A DNA stretch of 64,000 nt from Enterococcus mundtii (GCF_002813755.1 NZ_CP018061.1:1168001-1232000); one strand, 5' to 3'. Numbered from the stretch's first letter, positions 37,106-46,985 are shown. Notes: generated by a model from the letters alone, not told the origin. Translations and numbers: made by a program.

Positions 37106-37861
37106 TCAAGATAAGTGAACACCTTTATCTACGTAAATGATATCACCGATGATCCCGCTAGATAGGGGGCTGATCAAAAAGGCACAAGTATTTCCGACTT
37201 CTTCGATCGTCACACCTTGTTGATCGGGGGTGCGTGATTCGGATAACTCGATCAATTTTTGGTAATCCTTCACACCAGTCACGGCTAACGTTTTGATCGC
37301 ACCAGCAGAGATCCCATTGACACGGATTCCTTTAGGTGAGAATTCAGCGGCTAAGTAGCGAATGGCAGCTTCTAGTGAAGCTTTCGCGATGCCCATCATA
37401 TTATAGTTAGGGATCGCTCGTTGTGAACCAAGATAAGACATACTTACGATCCCACTGTTAGGAGCTAAGTACTTTTGGGCATACTTCGATACAGCGATCA
37501 ATGAATAGCTACTGATGTCTTGTGCTAATTGATAACCATCTCTTGAAATATCAGAAACGTTACCTGAAAGCTCTTCTTTGTTGGCATAAGCAACAGCGTG
37601 GACCAAACCATGGATCTCACCGGCATATTCACCAATCGTATCCATCGCTTTTTCGATGCTCTCATCGCTAGCGACATCACACTCTACAGTGAAGGCATCT
37701 TCACCGACTAATTTGACTAACGATTTCTTCATCCGTTCATTTTGGTACGTATAGATGATCTCAGCGCCTTGTTGCATCATTGCTTCCGCACAACCCCAAG
37801 CAATACTGCGTTTATTCGCAACACCCATGATCACGATTTTTTTTCCTTCTAAAAAAGACAT
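37106..37861 (-). CDS. fabI: Enoyl-ACP reductase (NADH), FabI
   Basis: A 251-residue short-chain-dehydrogenase-fold enzyme that completes each fatty-acid elongation cycle. GVANKRSIAWG binds NADH; the catalytic Tyr-x6-Lys occurs as YNMMGIAK within IPNYNMMGIAKASLEAA. AAGGAGTGTCTAT precedes the ATG at 37861; an in-frame extension upstream lacks a ribosome site. Promoter overlaps a FabT operator (37955-37968). FabI is the triclosan target. Confidence 0.96.
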   Translation of the reverse strand: MSFLEGKKIVIMGVANKRSIAWGCAEAMMQQGAEIIYTYQNERMKKSLVKLVGEDAFTVECDVASDESIEKAMDTIGEYAGEIHGLVHAVAYANKEELSGNVSDISRDGYQLAQDISSYSLIAVSKYAQKYLAPNSGIVSMSYLGSQRAIPNYNMMGIAKASLEAAIRYLAAEFSPKGIRVNGISAGAIKTLAVTGVKDYQKLIELSESRTPDQQGVTIEEVGNTCAFLISPLSSGIIGDIIYVDKGVHLS

Positions 37862-37937
37862 ATAGACACTCCTTTGATTCAATAAAAGTTTTGTTTGACG
37901 ATAATATAAGTGCAAAAAAATAACTTCTTGATTTCTT

Positions 37938-37968
37938 ATTATTCAGTAAAATGCTTTGATTGTCAAAC
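37938..37968 (-). promoter_or_regulatory. fabI promoter with FabT operator
   Basis: On the minus strand, TTGACA (37961-37966) and AATAAT (37938-37943) are separated by 17 bases. The -35 lies inside TTTGACAATCAAAG (37955-37968), an imperfect match to the FabT palindrome. FabT with acyl-ACP would block the promoter. Confidence 0.72.
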
Positions 37969-38017
37969 TATTTTTTTGATGAATAAAAAATGATTGCCAA
38001 ATAATCAAGAATATGAT

Positions 38018-38034
38018 ACTTTGATAATCAAAGT
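38018..38034 (+). promoter_or_regulatory. FabT operator upstream of fabZ-like gene
   Basis: ACTTTGATAATCAAAGT is a perfect palindrome matching the FabT (MarR-family) site pattern, 37 bases before the fabZ-like ATG. Confidence 0.82.
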
Positions 38035-38071
38035 ATTGATTACGGCTATTGCCCGAAAGAAGGAGTAAACT

Positions 38072-38512
38072 ATGTCATACGCATTATCAGCAACGGAAGT
38101 AATGGATCTTATTCCAAACCGTTACCCAATTTGTTACATCGATTACGTGGATTCGATCGATTCAGGAAAGAAGATCATTGCAACAAAAAATGTAACGATC
38201 AATGAAGATTTTTTCCAAGGGCATTTCCCTGACAATCCGGTCATGCCAGGAGCGTTGATCCTAGAAACCCTTGCACAAGCAGGTTCGATCTTGATTTTAA
38301 AATCAGAAGAGTTCCTAGGGAAACGTGCGTATATCGGTGGGATCAACAAAGCAAAATTCCGCCAAAAAGTCGTTCCTGGGGATGTGATGAAGTGTCATTT
38401 TGAGATCATCAAAATGAAAGGACCTGTAGGGACTGCGATTTCTGAAGCTTTTGTTGACGATACAAAAGTGTGTGAATGTGAATTTACATTTATCGTCAAT
38501 GAGCAAGCATAA
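38072..38512 (+). CDS. fabZ: 3-hydroxyacyl-ACP dehydratase, FabZ/FabN family
   Basis: A 146-residue hotdog-fold enzyme that dehydrates 3-hydroxyacyl-ACP. The catalytic block FFQGHFPDNPVMPGALILETLAQAG carries the histidine and glutamate. The N-terminal NRYPICYIDYV differs from the usual HRYPFLLVDRV of FabZ, which hints at the enterococcal FabN subgroup that also isomerises trans-2 to cis-3 for unsaturated fatty acids. It is divergent to fabI, with FabT sites on both sides; no fabF/fabO partner is seen. Specific role not settled by sequence. Confidence 0.85.
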   Translation: MSYALSATEVMDLIPNRYPICYIDYVDSIDSGKKIIATKNVTINEDFFQGHFPDNPVMPGALILETLAQAGSILILKSEEFLGKRAYIGGINKAKFRQKVVPGDVMKCHFEIIKMKGPVGTAISEAFVDDTKVCECEFTFIVNEQA

Positions 38513-38604
38513 AGATAAAAATAAACTTTAGGAACCCATAGAGAGGTTCTAAAAATATCAATAGATATGGCAATAGGGGAGCGGAAAGCAGCTTTCCACA
38601 AAAA

Positions 38605-38651
38605 AAGAATCATCTTCTGAATAGTTTTCTATTCTTGGATGGTCTTTTTTT
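38605..38651 (+). terminator. Imperfect terminator of fabZ-like gene
   Basis: AGAATCATC-TTCTGAATAG pairs with CTATTC-TTGGATG-GTCT and is followed by seven T. Confidence 0.6.
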
Positions 38652-38780
38652 GTCTATTTAAGACTGTTTTGAAAATGTTAAGTTTTACTAAAGGTGAATA
38701 TGAAAACAACTATTTTTTAGCGAAAATATAAAAAATAGTTGTAAAGTCCCAGCCATCAAAAGTTTTTAATTAAAAAAAGG

Positions 38781-38940
38781 GAGTGGGACATTCGTTCACC
38801 TCTCCCACCTATAACCGAATAAACGGCGGGAACAAAAAGTAACCTCTTCGAAAATAAGGCGCCATCCACAAAAATTTGAAATACAATTTTCGTGGATGGC
38901 GCCTTATTTCTCGAGGCTGAACACTTCTGTCTCCACCTCA
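38781..38940 (+). repeat. Mosaic intergenic repeat, full copy
   Basis: Starts GAGTGGGACATTCGTT, has CTCTCCCACC, ATAACCGAATAAA and AAAAGTAACCTCTTC, then a stem with GGCGCCATCCAC and GTGGATGGCGCC arms, and ends GAGGCTGAACACTTCTGTC. The copy at 60290-60452 shows the same order in reverse orientation. Size and modular structure resemble pneumococcal BOX or E. faecalis EFAR elements. It lies between the fabZ-like gene and the cyclophilin. Confidence 0.82.
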
Positions 38941-38975
38941 TTTGATGTTTCAGTAGAAAGTGATCAAATGTGTGT

Positions 38976-39728
38976 TTATTTTGCTTCCTGTAAGATGTTG
39001 ATTTTTTCGATCTTCACATCTTCTGTTGGCTTATCTGAGCTATCTGTTTCGACAGCAGCAATCGCATCAACAACGTCCATTCCTTCAACGACTTGACCAA
39101 AGACCGTATATTCACCATCTAAACTAGGGTAGCCGCCGTTTTTATAGGCGTCAATAATGGCTTGTGGGTAATCATCTTTCAATAAACCATCATGCATATC
39201 ATGAGAGTTTTGTACGATGAAGAATTGGCTACCATTACTATTCGGGTCTTGTGTACGAGCCATTGAAAGGGCGCCGCGGATGTTATAAAGTTGGTTTGAG
39301 ATCTCCGTTTCAAAACCTTCTCCCCAAATACTTTCTCCACCAGTTCCGTTCCCATCAGGATCGCCACCTTGGATCATAAAGTCTTGGATGACACGATGGA
39401 AAGTGACGCCATCGTAGTAGCCATCTTTGGCATGAGTCATAAAGTTCTCCACAGCTTTTGGTGCAAGCTCTGGGAATAGTTTGATCTTGATCGTTCCTTT
39501 AGTTGTGACCATTTCAACTAGATCTTCGTTATCAGCGACTTCTGTATTCAATTGAGGTAACTCTAAAGAATTTAAATCAATACTTTCTACAGTGCTAGTC
39601 TCTGTTGTTTTTTCTGTTGATTCTTTCGTGCTTGAAGAGGCGGTATCTGAACCGTTCGACGTACAACCAGCTGCAAATAATAGCGTTGCAGCCATACTCA
39701 TAGTTAAAAATAATTTTTTGTGTTTCAT
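38976..39728 (-). CDS. Cyclophilin-type peptidylprolyl isomerase lipoprotein
   Basis: A 250-residue exported foldase. The signal peptide ends in LLFAAGC with Cys22 as the lipid site, followed by a Ser/Thr/Glu-rich linker, then a cyclophilin domain with GVTFHRVIQDFMIQGGDPDGNGTGG and SMARTQDPNSNGSQFFIV. It assists proline isomerisation in extracellular proteins. The ATG at 39728 is the start; a longer upstream frame is unsupported. Monocistronic. Divergent from the MupG-like gene. Confidence 0.93.
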   Translation of the reverse strand: MKHKKLFLTMSMAATLLFAAGCTSNGSDTASSSTKESTEKTTETSTVESIDLNSLELPQLNTEVADNEDLVEMVTTKGTIKIKLFPELAPKAVENFMTHAKDGYYDGVTFHRVIQDFMIQGGDPDGNGTGGESIWGEGFETEISNQLYNIRGALSMARTQDPNSNGSQFFIVQNSHDMHDGLLKDDYPQAIIDAYKNGGYPSLDGEYTVFGQVVEGMDVVDAIAAVETDSSDKPTEDVKIEKINILQEAK

Positions 39729-39852
39729 AAGTAATTCCTTTCTTTTTTTGTTCGTTGTTATCTTTAATGATAGCAAATTATCAGATAAATACCTACACTT
39801 TTTCGAACAATAAGCGAAATTATTTAATAAATAGTAAAAGGTGTAGACCATT

Positions 39853-39866
39853 TGAAAGCGGTTTGT
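39853..39866 (+). promoter_or_regulatory. cre-like sequence at MupG-like promoter
   Basis: TGAAAGCGGTTTGT matches most of the CcpA cre consensus TGWAANCGNTNWCA except the last two bases, and lies immediately before TATAAT (39867-39872). This suggests carbon-catabolite control of the enzyme, at modest confidence. Confidence 0.4.
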
Positions 39867-39914
39867 TATAATGTAAGTGGATACAAAAACGCACATCCAG
39901 GAGGGTATCAACAC

Positions 39915-41006
39915 ATGGGAAAATTAGGAATTTCAATTTATCCAGAACGTTCAACGTTTGAAAAGGACAAAGAATATTTAGATTTAGCACATAAATACGG
40001 ATTTAAACGTGTATTCACAAGTTTATTACAAATTGCAGACGATAAAGAAAAAGTCTTAGCAGACTTTAAAAAAGTCGTCGATTATGCCAATCAATTAGAG
40101 ATGGAAGTCATGGTGGATATCAATCCAGCGTTATTTGAACAGTTAGAGATCTCATATGATGATCTATCGTTCTTCGATGAGATGGGCGCCGACGGCATTC
40201 GTTTGGACATTGGATTTACTGGAGCAGAAGAAGCAAAAATGACTCGGAATCCATACAATATCAAAATCGAGATCAACATGAGTTCAGGCACGAATTATGT
40301 TGACAATATCATGAGTTATTCGCCGAACACAGATAACTTACTAGGTTCACATAACTTTTACCCTCATCGTTATTCTGGTTTAGGCTATGATCATTTTGTC
40401 GCTTGTTCGGAGAAATTCCGCAAATATAATTTGAATACGATGGCATTCGTAAATTCACAAACAGCTGACTTTGGCCCATGGCCGACGCAAGACGGACTTT
40501 GCTCATTAGAAGACCATCGTGATCTTGAAATCGCGACGCAAGTCAAACACTTGATGTTGACAGGTTTGATCGATGATATCTCTGTAGGAAATGCTTATGC
40601 GAGTGAAGAGGAATTACGTGCAATGTCTGAAGCTTTCTTTGCAAGCTATCCTACATTAAAAGTTGATGTAGCAGAAGATATCACAGAAGATGAACGTATT
40701 TGTCTATTCGATAATCTTCATAGTTATCGTGGAGATCGCTCAGAGTATATCTTGCGTTCAACGATGACACGCATCTATTACAAAGACAAACCATTCCCAG
40801 CGCATAATACGAAAGATATGACCCGTGGGGATGTATTGATCGATAACGTTGGTTACGGACAATATAAAGGTGAAACACAAATTGCTTTAAAAGAAATGAA
40901 GAATGATGGACGAGTGAATGTCGTCGGACGTATCTCAGACGATGAGTTATTCTTACTTGATTTCTTGAAACCATGGTCAAACTTCAAGTTGATCGAAAGT
41001 AAATAA
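39915..41006 (+). CDS. MupG-family (DUF871) 6-phospho-N-acetylmuramidase-like enzyme
   Basis: A 363-residue cytosolic protein. The N-terminal half is a TIM barrel typical of DUF871/MupG (GKLGISIYPERSTFEKDKEYLDLA, VMVDINPALFEQL, GADGIRLDIGFTG, SGTNYVDNIMSY), and the C-terminal part is the cyclophilin-like domain. MupG cleaves MurNAc-6P disaccharides in peptidoglycan recycling. AGGAGG precedes the ATG. It stands alone here, without murQ or PTS genes. Confidence 0.85.
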   Translation: MGKLGISIYPERSTFEKDKEYLDLAHKYGFKRVFTSLLQIADDKEKVLADFKKVVDYANQLEMEVMVDINPALFEQLEISYDDLSFFDEMGADGIRLDIGFTGAEEAKMTRNPYNIKIEINMSSGTNYVDNIMSYSPNTDNLLGSHNFYPHRYSGLGYDHFVACSEKFRKYNLNTMAFVNSQTADFGPWPTQDGLCSLEDHRDLEIATQVKHLMLTGLIDDISVGNAYASEEELRAMSEAFFASYPTLKVDVAEDITEDERICLFDNLHSYRGDRSEYILRSTMTRIYYKDKPFPAHNTKDMTRGDVLIDNVGYGQYKGETQIALKEMKNDGRVNVVGRISDDELFLLDFLKPWSNFKLIESK

Positions 41007-41023
41007 TTGTGTAATTATAAATA

Positions 41024-41068
41024 TTGAAAAGCCCCGTAAAGCGATCAGAGCTTTACGGGGCTTTTCAA
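41024..41068. terminator. Terminator
   Basis: TTGAAAAGCCCCGTAAAGC and GCTTTACGGGGCTTTTCAA are perfect arms around GATCAGA. Confidence 0.88.
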
Positions 41069-41163
41069 TGACGATTATTATTTATTCTAGATTGCATCAC
41101 ACGTCCTCTTTGTTTATACTAATTTTAGACAGTACATCAATGTAAAAGCAAGGAAGGTATAAG

Positions 41164-42096
41164 ATGAAACTTTGGATCAAAATTTTAATCGGCGTGACAT
41201 TACTCGTGACAGTCGTATTAGTCTTTGCGGGTAATTATTTTTATAACTATGCCGTTGTTCCTTCAGAAAAAGACTTTTTAGAAGGCGATACTCCTGGCAC
41301 AACAAAAACAAATGAAGAATCGAGTGCACAATCTTGGTTTGCGAATCCTGAAAATCGTAAAGAATGGCAACAGACATCTGCGGATGGATTGAAGTTATCA
41401 GCCATTTATCTACCAGCAACAGACAGTCATAAAACAGCGATCGTGGCTCATGGATATATGGGAAATGCGGAAACGATGGCAAATTACGCAAAGATGTTCC
41501 ATGATCTTGGCTATAACGTATTAGTCCCTGATGCCCGCGGCCACGGAAAAAGCGAAGGGGATTATATCGGCTTTGGCTGGCACGAACGGAAAGATTATGT
41601 GAAATGGATCGATCAAGTGCTTGAAACAAACGGTCAATCTGAAGAAATCGTTTTATACGGTATTAGTATGGGGGCAGCTACTGTGATGATGACTAGCGGA
41701 GAACCATTGCCTACAAATGTTAAAGCGATCATCGAAGATTGTGGCTATTCCTCTGTTAACGAAGAATTGGCTTATCAGCTTAATGAATTATTTAGCTTAC
41801 CACCGTTCCCATTGATCCAAGTAACTAGCTTGATGACAAAAATCAGAGCCGGCTATTTCTTTGGAGAAGCTGATGCAATCAAACAATTAGAAAAAAACCA
41901 ATTACCGATGCTGTTTATCCATGGGGATGCGGATACATTTGTTCCTTACGAAATGTTGGACAAAGTCTACCAAGCGACGAACGGACCAAAAGAAAAATAT
42001 ATCGTCCCAGGAGCAGAGCATGCCAAAGCATATTCGATCGATCCTGAGAATTATCAAAAGACTGTAAGTAGTTTCCTAGAAAAATATGTAAAATAA
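41164..42096 (+). CDS. Membrane-anchored alpha/beta hydrolase
   Basis: A 310-residue serine hydrolase with an N-terminal anchor (residues 5-25). The nucleophile elbow GISMGA (Ser168), the oxyanion-loop VAHGYMGN, the acidic residue near DADTFVP and the histidine in AEHAKAY define the triad. Related to YqkD-type hydrolases. AAGGAAGGTATAAG precedes the ATG. Substrate unknown. Confidence 0.9.
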   Translation: MKLWIKILIGVTLLVTVVLVFAGNYFYNYAVVPSEKDFLEGDTPGTTKTNEESSAQSWFANPENRKEWQQTSADGLKLSAIYLPATDSHKTAIVAHGYMGNAETMANYAKMFHDLGYNVLVPDARGHGKSEGDYIGFGWHERKDYVKWIDQVLETNGQSEEIVLYGISMGAATVMMTSGEPLPTNVKAIIEDCGYSSVNEELAYQLNELFSLPPFPLIQVTSLMTKIRAGYFFGEADAIKQLEKNQLPMLFIHGDADTFVPYEMLDKVYQATNGPKEKYIVPGAEHAKAYSIDPENYQKTVSSFLEKYVK

Positions 42097-42098
42097 CT

Positions 42099-42170
42099 GT
42101 TGTGACCAAAGTGTTTCTTAAAGAACTTTAAGAACTTTCTTGAAACTTTTGGTCACAACGTTTTATTTTG
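42099..42170 (+). terminator. Long terminator
   Basis: GTTGTGACCAAAG-GTTTCTTAAAG pairs with the second half ending GGTCACAAC, then TTTTATTTTG. Confidence 0.82.
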
Positions 42171-42347
42171 TCTCCATTCGTTCTTGCAGTAAAATAAAGA
42201 AAGAGCCACGAATTTCCGTGAAACTTTCAGTTTAATGATGGACAAACGGGCCATTCACCGATAAAATAGACAGGACTTGTGTTTATTGTGGAAATTCAGG
42301 TAGTCAGTATAGTTAGAATAGATAAAAGGAAATAGGAGGACGATAAT

Positions 42348-43661
42348 ATGTCCATGTTTTTAGATCAAGTAACAATCGACGTGAAGGCTGGTAAAGGCGG
42401 AGACGGGATGGTTGCGTTTCGTAGAGAAAAATATGTACCTGATGGAGGACCGGCTGGTGGTGATGGCGGTCAAGGAGGCGATGTGATCTTAGTCGTTGAT
42501 GAAGGCTTACGTACGTTGATGGACTTCCGTTTCAATCGTCACTTTAAGGCTCAGCCCGGTGAAAATGGCATGAGTAAGGGAATGCATGGACGTGGTTCTG
42601 ATGATACGTATGTCAAAGTCCCTCAAGGAACAACTGTACGTGATGCAGAAACAGGGGCACTCTTAGGAGATTTGATTGAAGATGGCCAGACTTTAGTAGT
42701 AGCAAAAGGTGGCCGCGGCGGTCGCGGAAATATCCGTTTTGCTTCTCCAAGAAACCCTGCGCCGGAAATCGCTGAAAACGGCGAACCTGGTCAAGAACGT
42801 AAAATCGAATTAGAATTAAAAGTACTAGCAGACGTAGGTCTTGTTGGGTTTCCATCGGTTGGAAAATCGACTTTGCTTTCTGTGATCTCTTCGGCAAGAC
42901 CAAAAATCGGTGCGTATCACTTTACTACCCTTGTGCCAAATCTAGGAATGGTCACTACAAGTGACGGACGTAGTTTTGCGGCGGCGGATCTTCCAGGACT
43001 GATCGAAGGAGCTTCACAAGGCGTCGGATTAGGCACACAATTTTTGCGTCATATCGAGCGAACTCGTGTCATTTTGCATGTGATCGATATGAGTGGAATG
43101 GAAGGGCGCGATCCTTACGAAGATTACTTGGCGATCAACCATGAGTTGTCTTCTCATAACTTGCGCTTGCTAGAACGTCCACAGATCATTGTAGCAAATA
43201 AGATGGATATGCCAGATGCAGAAGAAAATCTAGTGAAATTCAAAGAACAACTAAATAAAAACAAAGAAGATGAATTTGCCGATGACATCCCAGTATTCCC
43301 GATTTCTGGCGTGACTCGTAAAGGACTGGATGCCTTACTGAATGCGACAGCTGATCTATTGGAAGTAACACCAGAATTCCCATTGTATGAGGAAGAGATC
43401 GAAGAAGAAACCGTTCATTATGGCTTCAATCCAGAAGGTCCTGAATTTACGATCGATCGTGAACCAGATGCGACATGGGTATTGTCAGGTGAGAAGATCG
43501 AGAAGTTATTCCAAATGACTAACTTTGACCACGATGAAACGGTGATGCGTTTTGCTCGCCAATTACGTGGGATGGGTGTCGATGAAGCCTTGCGTGCCAG
43601 AGGTGCAAAAGATGGTGACTTGGTGCGTATTGGTGAGTTTGAGTTTGAATTTGTCGAATAG
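42348..43661 (+). CDS. obgE: Obg-family GTPase
   Basis: A 437-residue ribosome-associated GTPase. The glycine-rich Obg fold ([26 protein letters not shown]) is followed by a G domain with [12 protein letters not shown] (G1), [10 protein letters not shown] (G3) and NKMD (G4), and ends with a C-terminal OCT domain (about 360-430). GGAGG precedes the ATG. Involved in 50S assembly and stringent-response signalling. Confidence 0.97.
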   Translation: MSMFLDQVTIDVKAGKGGDGMVAFRREKYVPDGGPAGGDGGQGGDVILVVDEGLRTLMDFRFNRHFKAQPGENGMSKGMHGRGSDDTYVKVPQGTTVRDAETGALLGDLIEDGQTLVVAKGGRGGRGNIRFASPRNPAPEIAENGEPGQERKIELELKVLADVGLVGFPSVGKSTLLSVISSARPKIGAYHFTTLVPNLGMVTTSDGRSFAAADLPGLIEGASQGVGLGTQFLRHIERTRVILHVIDMSGMEGRDPYEDYLAINHELSSHNLRLLERPQIIVANKMDMPDAEENLVKFKEQLNKNKEDEFADDIPVFPISGVTRKGLDALLNATADLLEVTPEFPLYEEEIEEETVHYGFNPEGPEFTIDREPDATWVLSGEKIEKLFQMTNFDHDETVMRFARQLRGMGVDEALRARGAKDGDLVRIGEFEFEFVE

Positions 43662-43806
43662 TATTGGATACACCACATATTTAGGTGACTAGAGAGCCGT
43701 TCAGTTCCAAGTAGTAAGGCAAAATTTAAGAAAATAATCGTTCATTTTTTTTGGTTTTGACTTACTCTCTTAGGAGCAAGCTTTCGTAGAACCTTTAGCG
43801 GATTTG

Positions 43807-43837
43807 AGGAGTTGACGAATGTCAAACTCCTTTTTTT
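43807..43837 (+). terminator. Terminator
   Basis: AGGAGTTGAC / GTCAAACTCC arms and seven T. Confidence 0.85.
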
Positions 43838-43925
43838 GTATACTGCGTTATTTTTTAAAGGTTTTCCCTTTTATTTTTGTTTATTCCAAGGTACACTAAA
43901 AGAAAATGAGAAAGAGGCGATCTCC

Positions 43926-44513
43926 ATGAGCAAACGAGTGATCATATTGAATTTTGAGTTAGAAAGTCAAGCTTACCAAGCATTTTCCGAAATCAAGAAG
44001 CTTCACATGACGAGAGCGATCAAAGGCGAACAAATGGCGGTCATCAGCCATCAGTCTAATGGCGCCCATCAATTCAAAATCGAAGACTTCTTAGATTTTA
44101 CTGGGAACAATAAATCCTCTAAAGGTGGTCTGATCGGAATGCTAGTTGGCGTTTTAGGTGGCCCATTAGGGATCTTGCTAGGATGGTTTGCGGGTGGAAT
44201 GATTGGTGCGAGCCAAGATGCCAAAGAAATCAAAGATGCACAAACGGTGTTTGATTTTGTCGGGAATAAGATCGGCGAAGGCGCAACAGGTCTGATCTTG
44301 ATCGCAGAAGAAGAGGACAACCGCCCATTGAACCAACTTGTGATGATGGAATTAGGTGGAGAAATCACTCGATTGGATTATGAAGAAGTAGAACAAGATG
44401 TTCAAGATGCTACTGAGGTAGAAAAACATGCAAAAGAAACAGCGCAGAAAAATTGGGATGAAAAGCACAAAAAACCAACCGATAGCTCAGAGGATGCTAC
44501 ACCTTCTGAATAA
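43926..44513 (+). CDS. DUF1269-family membrane-associated protein
   Basis: A 195-residue protein with a glycine-rich hydrophobic middle (KGGLIGMLVGVLGGPLGILLGW, about 66-88) typical of DUF1269 proteins and a C-terminal Glu/Lys-rich tail. GAGGCGATCTCC precedes the ATG at 43926; a longer frame from 43812 overlaps the previous terminator. Role unknown. Confidence 0.78.
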   Translation: MSKRVIILNFELESQAYQAFSEIKKLHMTRAIKGEQMAVISHQSNGAHQFKIEDFLDFTGNNKSSKGGLIGMLVGVLGGPLGILLGWFAGGMIGASQDAKEIKDAQTVFDFVGNKIGEGATGLILIAEEEDNRPLNQLVMMELGGEITRLDYEEVEQDVQDATEVEKHAKETAQKNWDEKHKKPTDSSEDATPSE

Positions 44514-44664
44514 CGATAAAAAGAATGGATGTAAGAATAGTGGTGCTTATTCACTCTTTTCATTTATAGGGACAGTCTTCTAAAAATTATCCTGCGAATT
44601 TCAGTTGATTGTCGACTGATTTTACCCTAGAATTAATAAGAATGAATAGAAAGTTAGGTAAATT

Positions 44665-45606
44665 ATGGAACTAGAATTTTTAGGTACAGGCGCAGGGGTT
44701 CCTGCTAAACATCGAAATGTCTCAAGTATCGCATTGAAACTTTTGGACGAGCGAAATGAGGTTTGGTTGTTTGATTGTGGGGAAGGCACGCAAATGCAGA
44801 TTCTACGAACAAATATCCGTCCAAGAAAAATAGAAAAAATATTTATCACTCATCTTCATGGGGATCATATTTTTGGTTTGCCAGGTTTAATCAGTAGTCG
44901 CTCTTTTCAGGGTGGCGAAACACCATTAGAAATCTATGGCCCTAAAGGAACGGAAGCATTTGTACGCAATGCGCTGACGATTTCTCAAACAAAACTAGGT
45001 TATCCCCTTGTTTTTATTGATTTATCAGAAGATCAAGCTATTTTTGAAGACGCACACTTTTCTGTGTATGCAAAAAAATTAAGCCATGGTATCGATAGCT
45101 ACGGATATCGGATCGTTGAGCATGATCACAAAGGCGAATTACAAGTGGATAAGCTTAAAGAACTGAATATTCCAGCTGGCCCCATTTATGGAAAACTAAA
45201 AAAAGGGGAGACGGTCCAATTAGATAACGGACAGCTCATCAATGGACGTGATTTTGTCGGTCCAGATAAAAAAGGCCGAATCGTGACCATTTTAGGAGAC
45301 ACTCGAAAAACGACCAATTCTGTTATATTAGCAAAAAATGCAGATGTCTTGGTGCATGAAAGTACGTTCAATAAAAACGAGGCAAGAATGGCCCATAACT
45401 ATTTCCATTCGACGACTCATCAAGCCGCAGAAGTGGCGAAAGAAGCAAATGTCCAAAGATTATTACTGACCCATATCAGTGCGAGATATCTAGGAAAAGC
45501 AACACAAGAACTTGAACAAGAAGCACAAGAAATCTTTCCAAATACAAAAGTCATGAAAGATTTTGAGGTTGTGGACGTTCCGTTTCAAGAGGAGGAAAAA
45601 AGTTGA
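44665..45606 (+). CDS. rnz: Ribonuclease Z
   Basis: A 313-residue tRNA 3'-processing endonuclease of the metallo-beta-lactamase fold. The zinc motif is [12 protein letters not shown]; further ligands occur in [16 protein letters not shown] and LLTHISAR. Followed with a 4-base overlap by an SDR gene, suggesting an operon. Confidence 0.96.
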   Translation: MELEFLGTGAGVPAKHRNVSSIALKLLDERNEVWLFDCGEGTQMQILRTNIRPRKIEKIFITHLHGDHIFGLPGLISSRSFQGGETPLEIYGPKGTEAFVRNALTISQTKLGYPLVFIDLSEDQAIFEDAHFSVYAKKLSHGIDSYGYRIVEHDHKGELQVDKLKELNIPAGPIYGKLKKGETVQLDNGQLINGRDFVGPDKKGRIVTILGDTRKTTNSVILAKNADVLVHESTFNKNEARMAHNYFHSTTHQAAEVAKEANVQRLLLTHISARYLGKATQELEQEAQEIFPNTKVMKDFEVVDVPFQEEEKS

Positions 45607-46391
45607 ATTTAGAAAATAAAGTCGTATTAGTCACTGGTGGCTCTGGTGGTTTAGGTGAACAGATCTGTTATGAAGCAGCAAAACAAGGGGCAATCGTTGT
45701 AACATGTGCGAGAAGAATCCAACAAATCGGCGAAGTGAAGGCGGTTTGTCAAGAATTAAGTGGAAAACCAGCATACGCGTATCAACTAGATGTTAGTAAT
45801 CCTGACAGTGTAGATGAATTGTACGACAAGGTGATGACTGAGGTCGGACGTGTCGATATCTTAGTCAATAATGCTGGATTTGGTATCTTTGAGGATTTCT
45901 TATCCTTTGACTTAGGAAAAGCCTACGATATGTTCGAGGTCAATGTCTTGGGGATGATGGTATTGACACAAAAATTTGCAATCGATATGGCAGAAAGACG
46001 TCAAGGACATATCATCAATGTGGCATCCATGGCAGGAAAAATGGCGACAGCTAAATCTACGATTTATTCTGCTACTAAATTTGCTGTTCTGGGCTTTTCC
46101 AATGCGTTACGTTTAGAGTTGAAACCACTAGGTGTTGCGGTCACGACGGTGAATCCTGGACCAATCGAAACGGAATTTTTTGATAAGGCTGATCCAAGTG
46201 GTAGTTATTTGGAAAAAGTCGGTCACTTAGTTTTGGATTCAACTAAATTAGCACAAACGATCGTGCGAGCGATGAAACACCCTAAACGTGAGATCAATCA
46301 GCCGGTATTGCTAGAAATCGCGTCTAAATTTTATGCACTTTTCCCAACCATTGGGGATTATTTTGCAGGTGGAATTTTTAATAAAAAGTAG
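45603..46391 (+). CDS. Short-chain dehydrogenase/reductase
   Basis: A 262-residue SDR with the NAD(P) motif [11 protein letters not shown] near residues 10-20, NNAGFG, and YSATKFAV (Tyr-x3-Lys) in the active site. It resembles YqjQ/DltE-type enzymes. TTG start overlaps rnz stop as TTGA, behind GAGGAGG; substrate unknown. Confidence 0.92.
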   Translation: MNLENKVVLVTGGSGGLGEQICYEAAKQGAIVVTCARRIQQIGEVKAVCQELSGKPAYAYQLDVSNPDSVDELYDKVMTEVGRVDILVNNAGFGIFEDFLSFDLGKAYDMFEVNVLGMMVLTQKFAIDMAERRQGHIINVASMAGKMATAKSTIYSATKFAVLGFSNALRLELKPLGVAVTTVNPGPIETEFFDKADPSGSYLEKVGHLVLDSTKLAQTIVRAMKHPKREINQPVLLEIASKFYALFPTIGDYFAGGIFNKK

Positions 46392-46400
46392 GTGAAGTAA

Positions 46401-46835
46401 ATGAAAAAGCAAGGTAGTGTGATCGTTGGTTTTTTACTTGTACTTGTCATTGTCGTGTTCGCTGTGTTGAACAATCAAAATGTTCCTGTAAGCTTTGGAT
46501 TTGCTTCTTTTAATGCGCCATTGATTCTAGTGATCATTGGTTCAGCATTGATTGGTGCATTGATTGTATTTTTAACAGCCTTTACGACACTGTGGCAACA
46601 GAAGAAACAATTGAAACAACTAACAAAAGAATTAGCAGAGAACCAAGCAGATATCCAAAAGAAAATCGAAGAGGCGACAGAAGAACAACAAAGACAATTT
46701 CGTAATGAACGTGCGGAACTTGAAGCGGCCTATCAAGCAGAATTACAAGCAAAGCAAATACAGATCGAACAAATGCAAACACCTTCTGAATCACCTTCTC
46801 AAACACCAAAGCAAAGTGTCAATTACTTTGATTGA
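46401..46835 (+). CDS. LapA/DUF1049-family membrane protein
   Basis: A 144-residue protein with two N-terminal helices (about 7-25 and 36-60) and a long C-terminal coiled coil (QQKKQLKQLTKELAENQADI onward), matching LapA-domain proteins. GTAGGTGAAGTAA precedes the ATG. It ends the rnz-SDR-LapA operon, terminated by the hairpin at 46937. Confidence 0.85.
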   Translation: MKKQGSVIVGFLLVLVIVVFAVLNNQNVPVSFGFASFNAPLILVIIGSALIGALIVFLTAFTTLWQQKKQLKQLTKELAENQADIQKKIEEATEEQQRQFRNERAELEAAYQAELQAKQIQIEQMQTPSESPSQTPKQSVNYFD

Positions 46836-46936
46836 TCAAGGATCACTGTTGATTTTCTAAAAGCAAATAGAAGAAAGTGATAGAAATCACTATCTCAGAA
46901 ATTATTAGAGGATGTTTTATCCAATTTCTAGCAGGC

Positions 46937-46985
46937 AACCAAAGTGGGCAAACGAATCTGTTTTGTCTACTTTGGTTTCTTTTAG
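46937..46985 (+). terminator. Terminator
   Basis: AACCAAAGT-GGCAAA and TTGTC-ACTTTGGTT arms, then TCTTTT. Confidence 0.82.

Larger units (their letters stand above)
38513..38975. other. Intergenic with terminator and repeat
   Basis: About 460 bases without a gene. It contains an imperfect terminator hairpin (38605-38651, ends in T-run) and the repeat at 38781-38940. Confidence 0.6.

Noticed and set aside
43812..43925. Longer N-terminus for the DUF1269 gene
   Set aside because: It starts inside the terminator hairpin and lacks a ribosome site; the ATG at 43926 has one.
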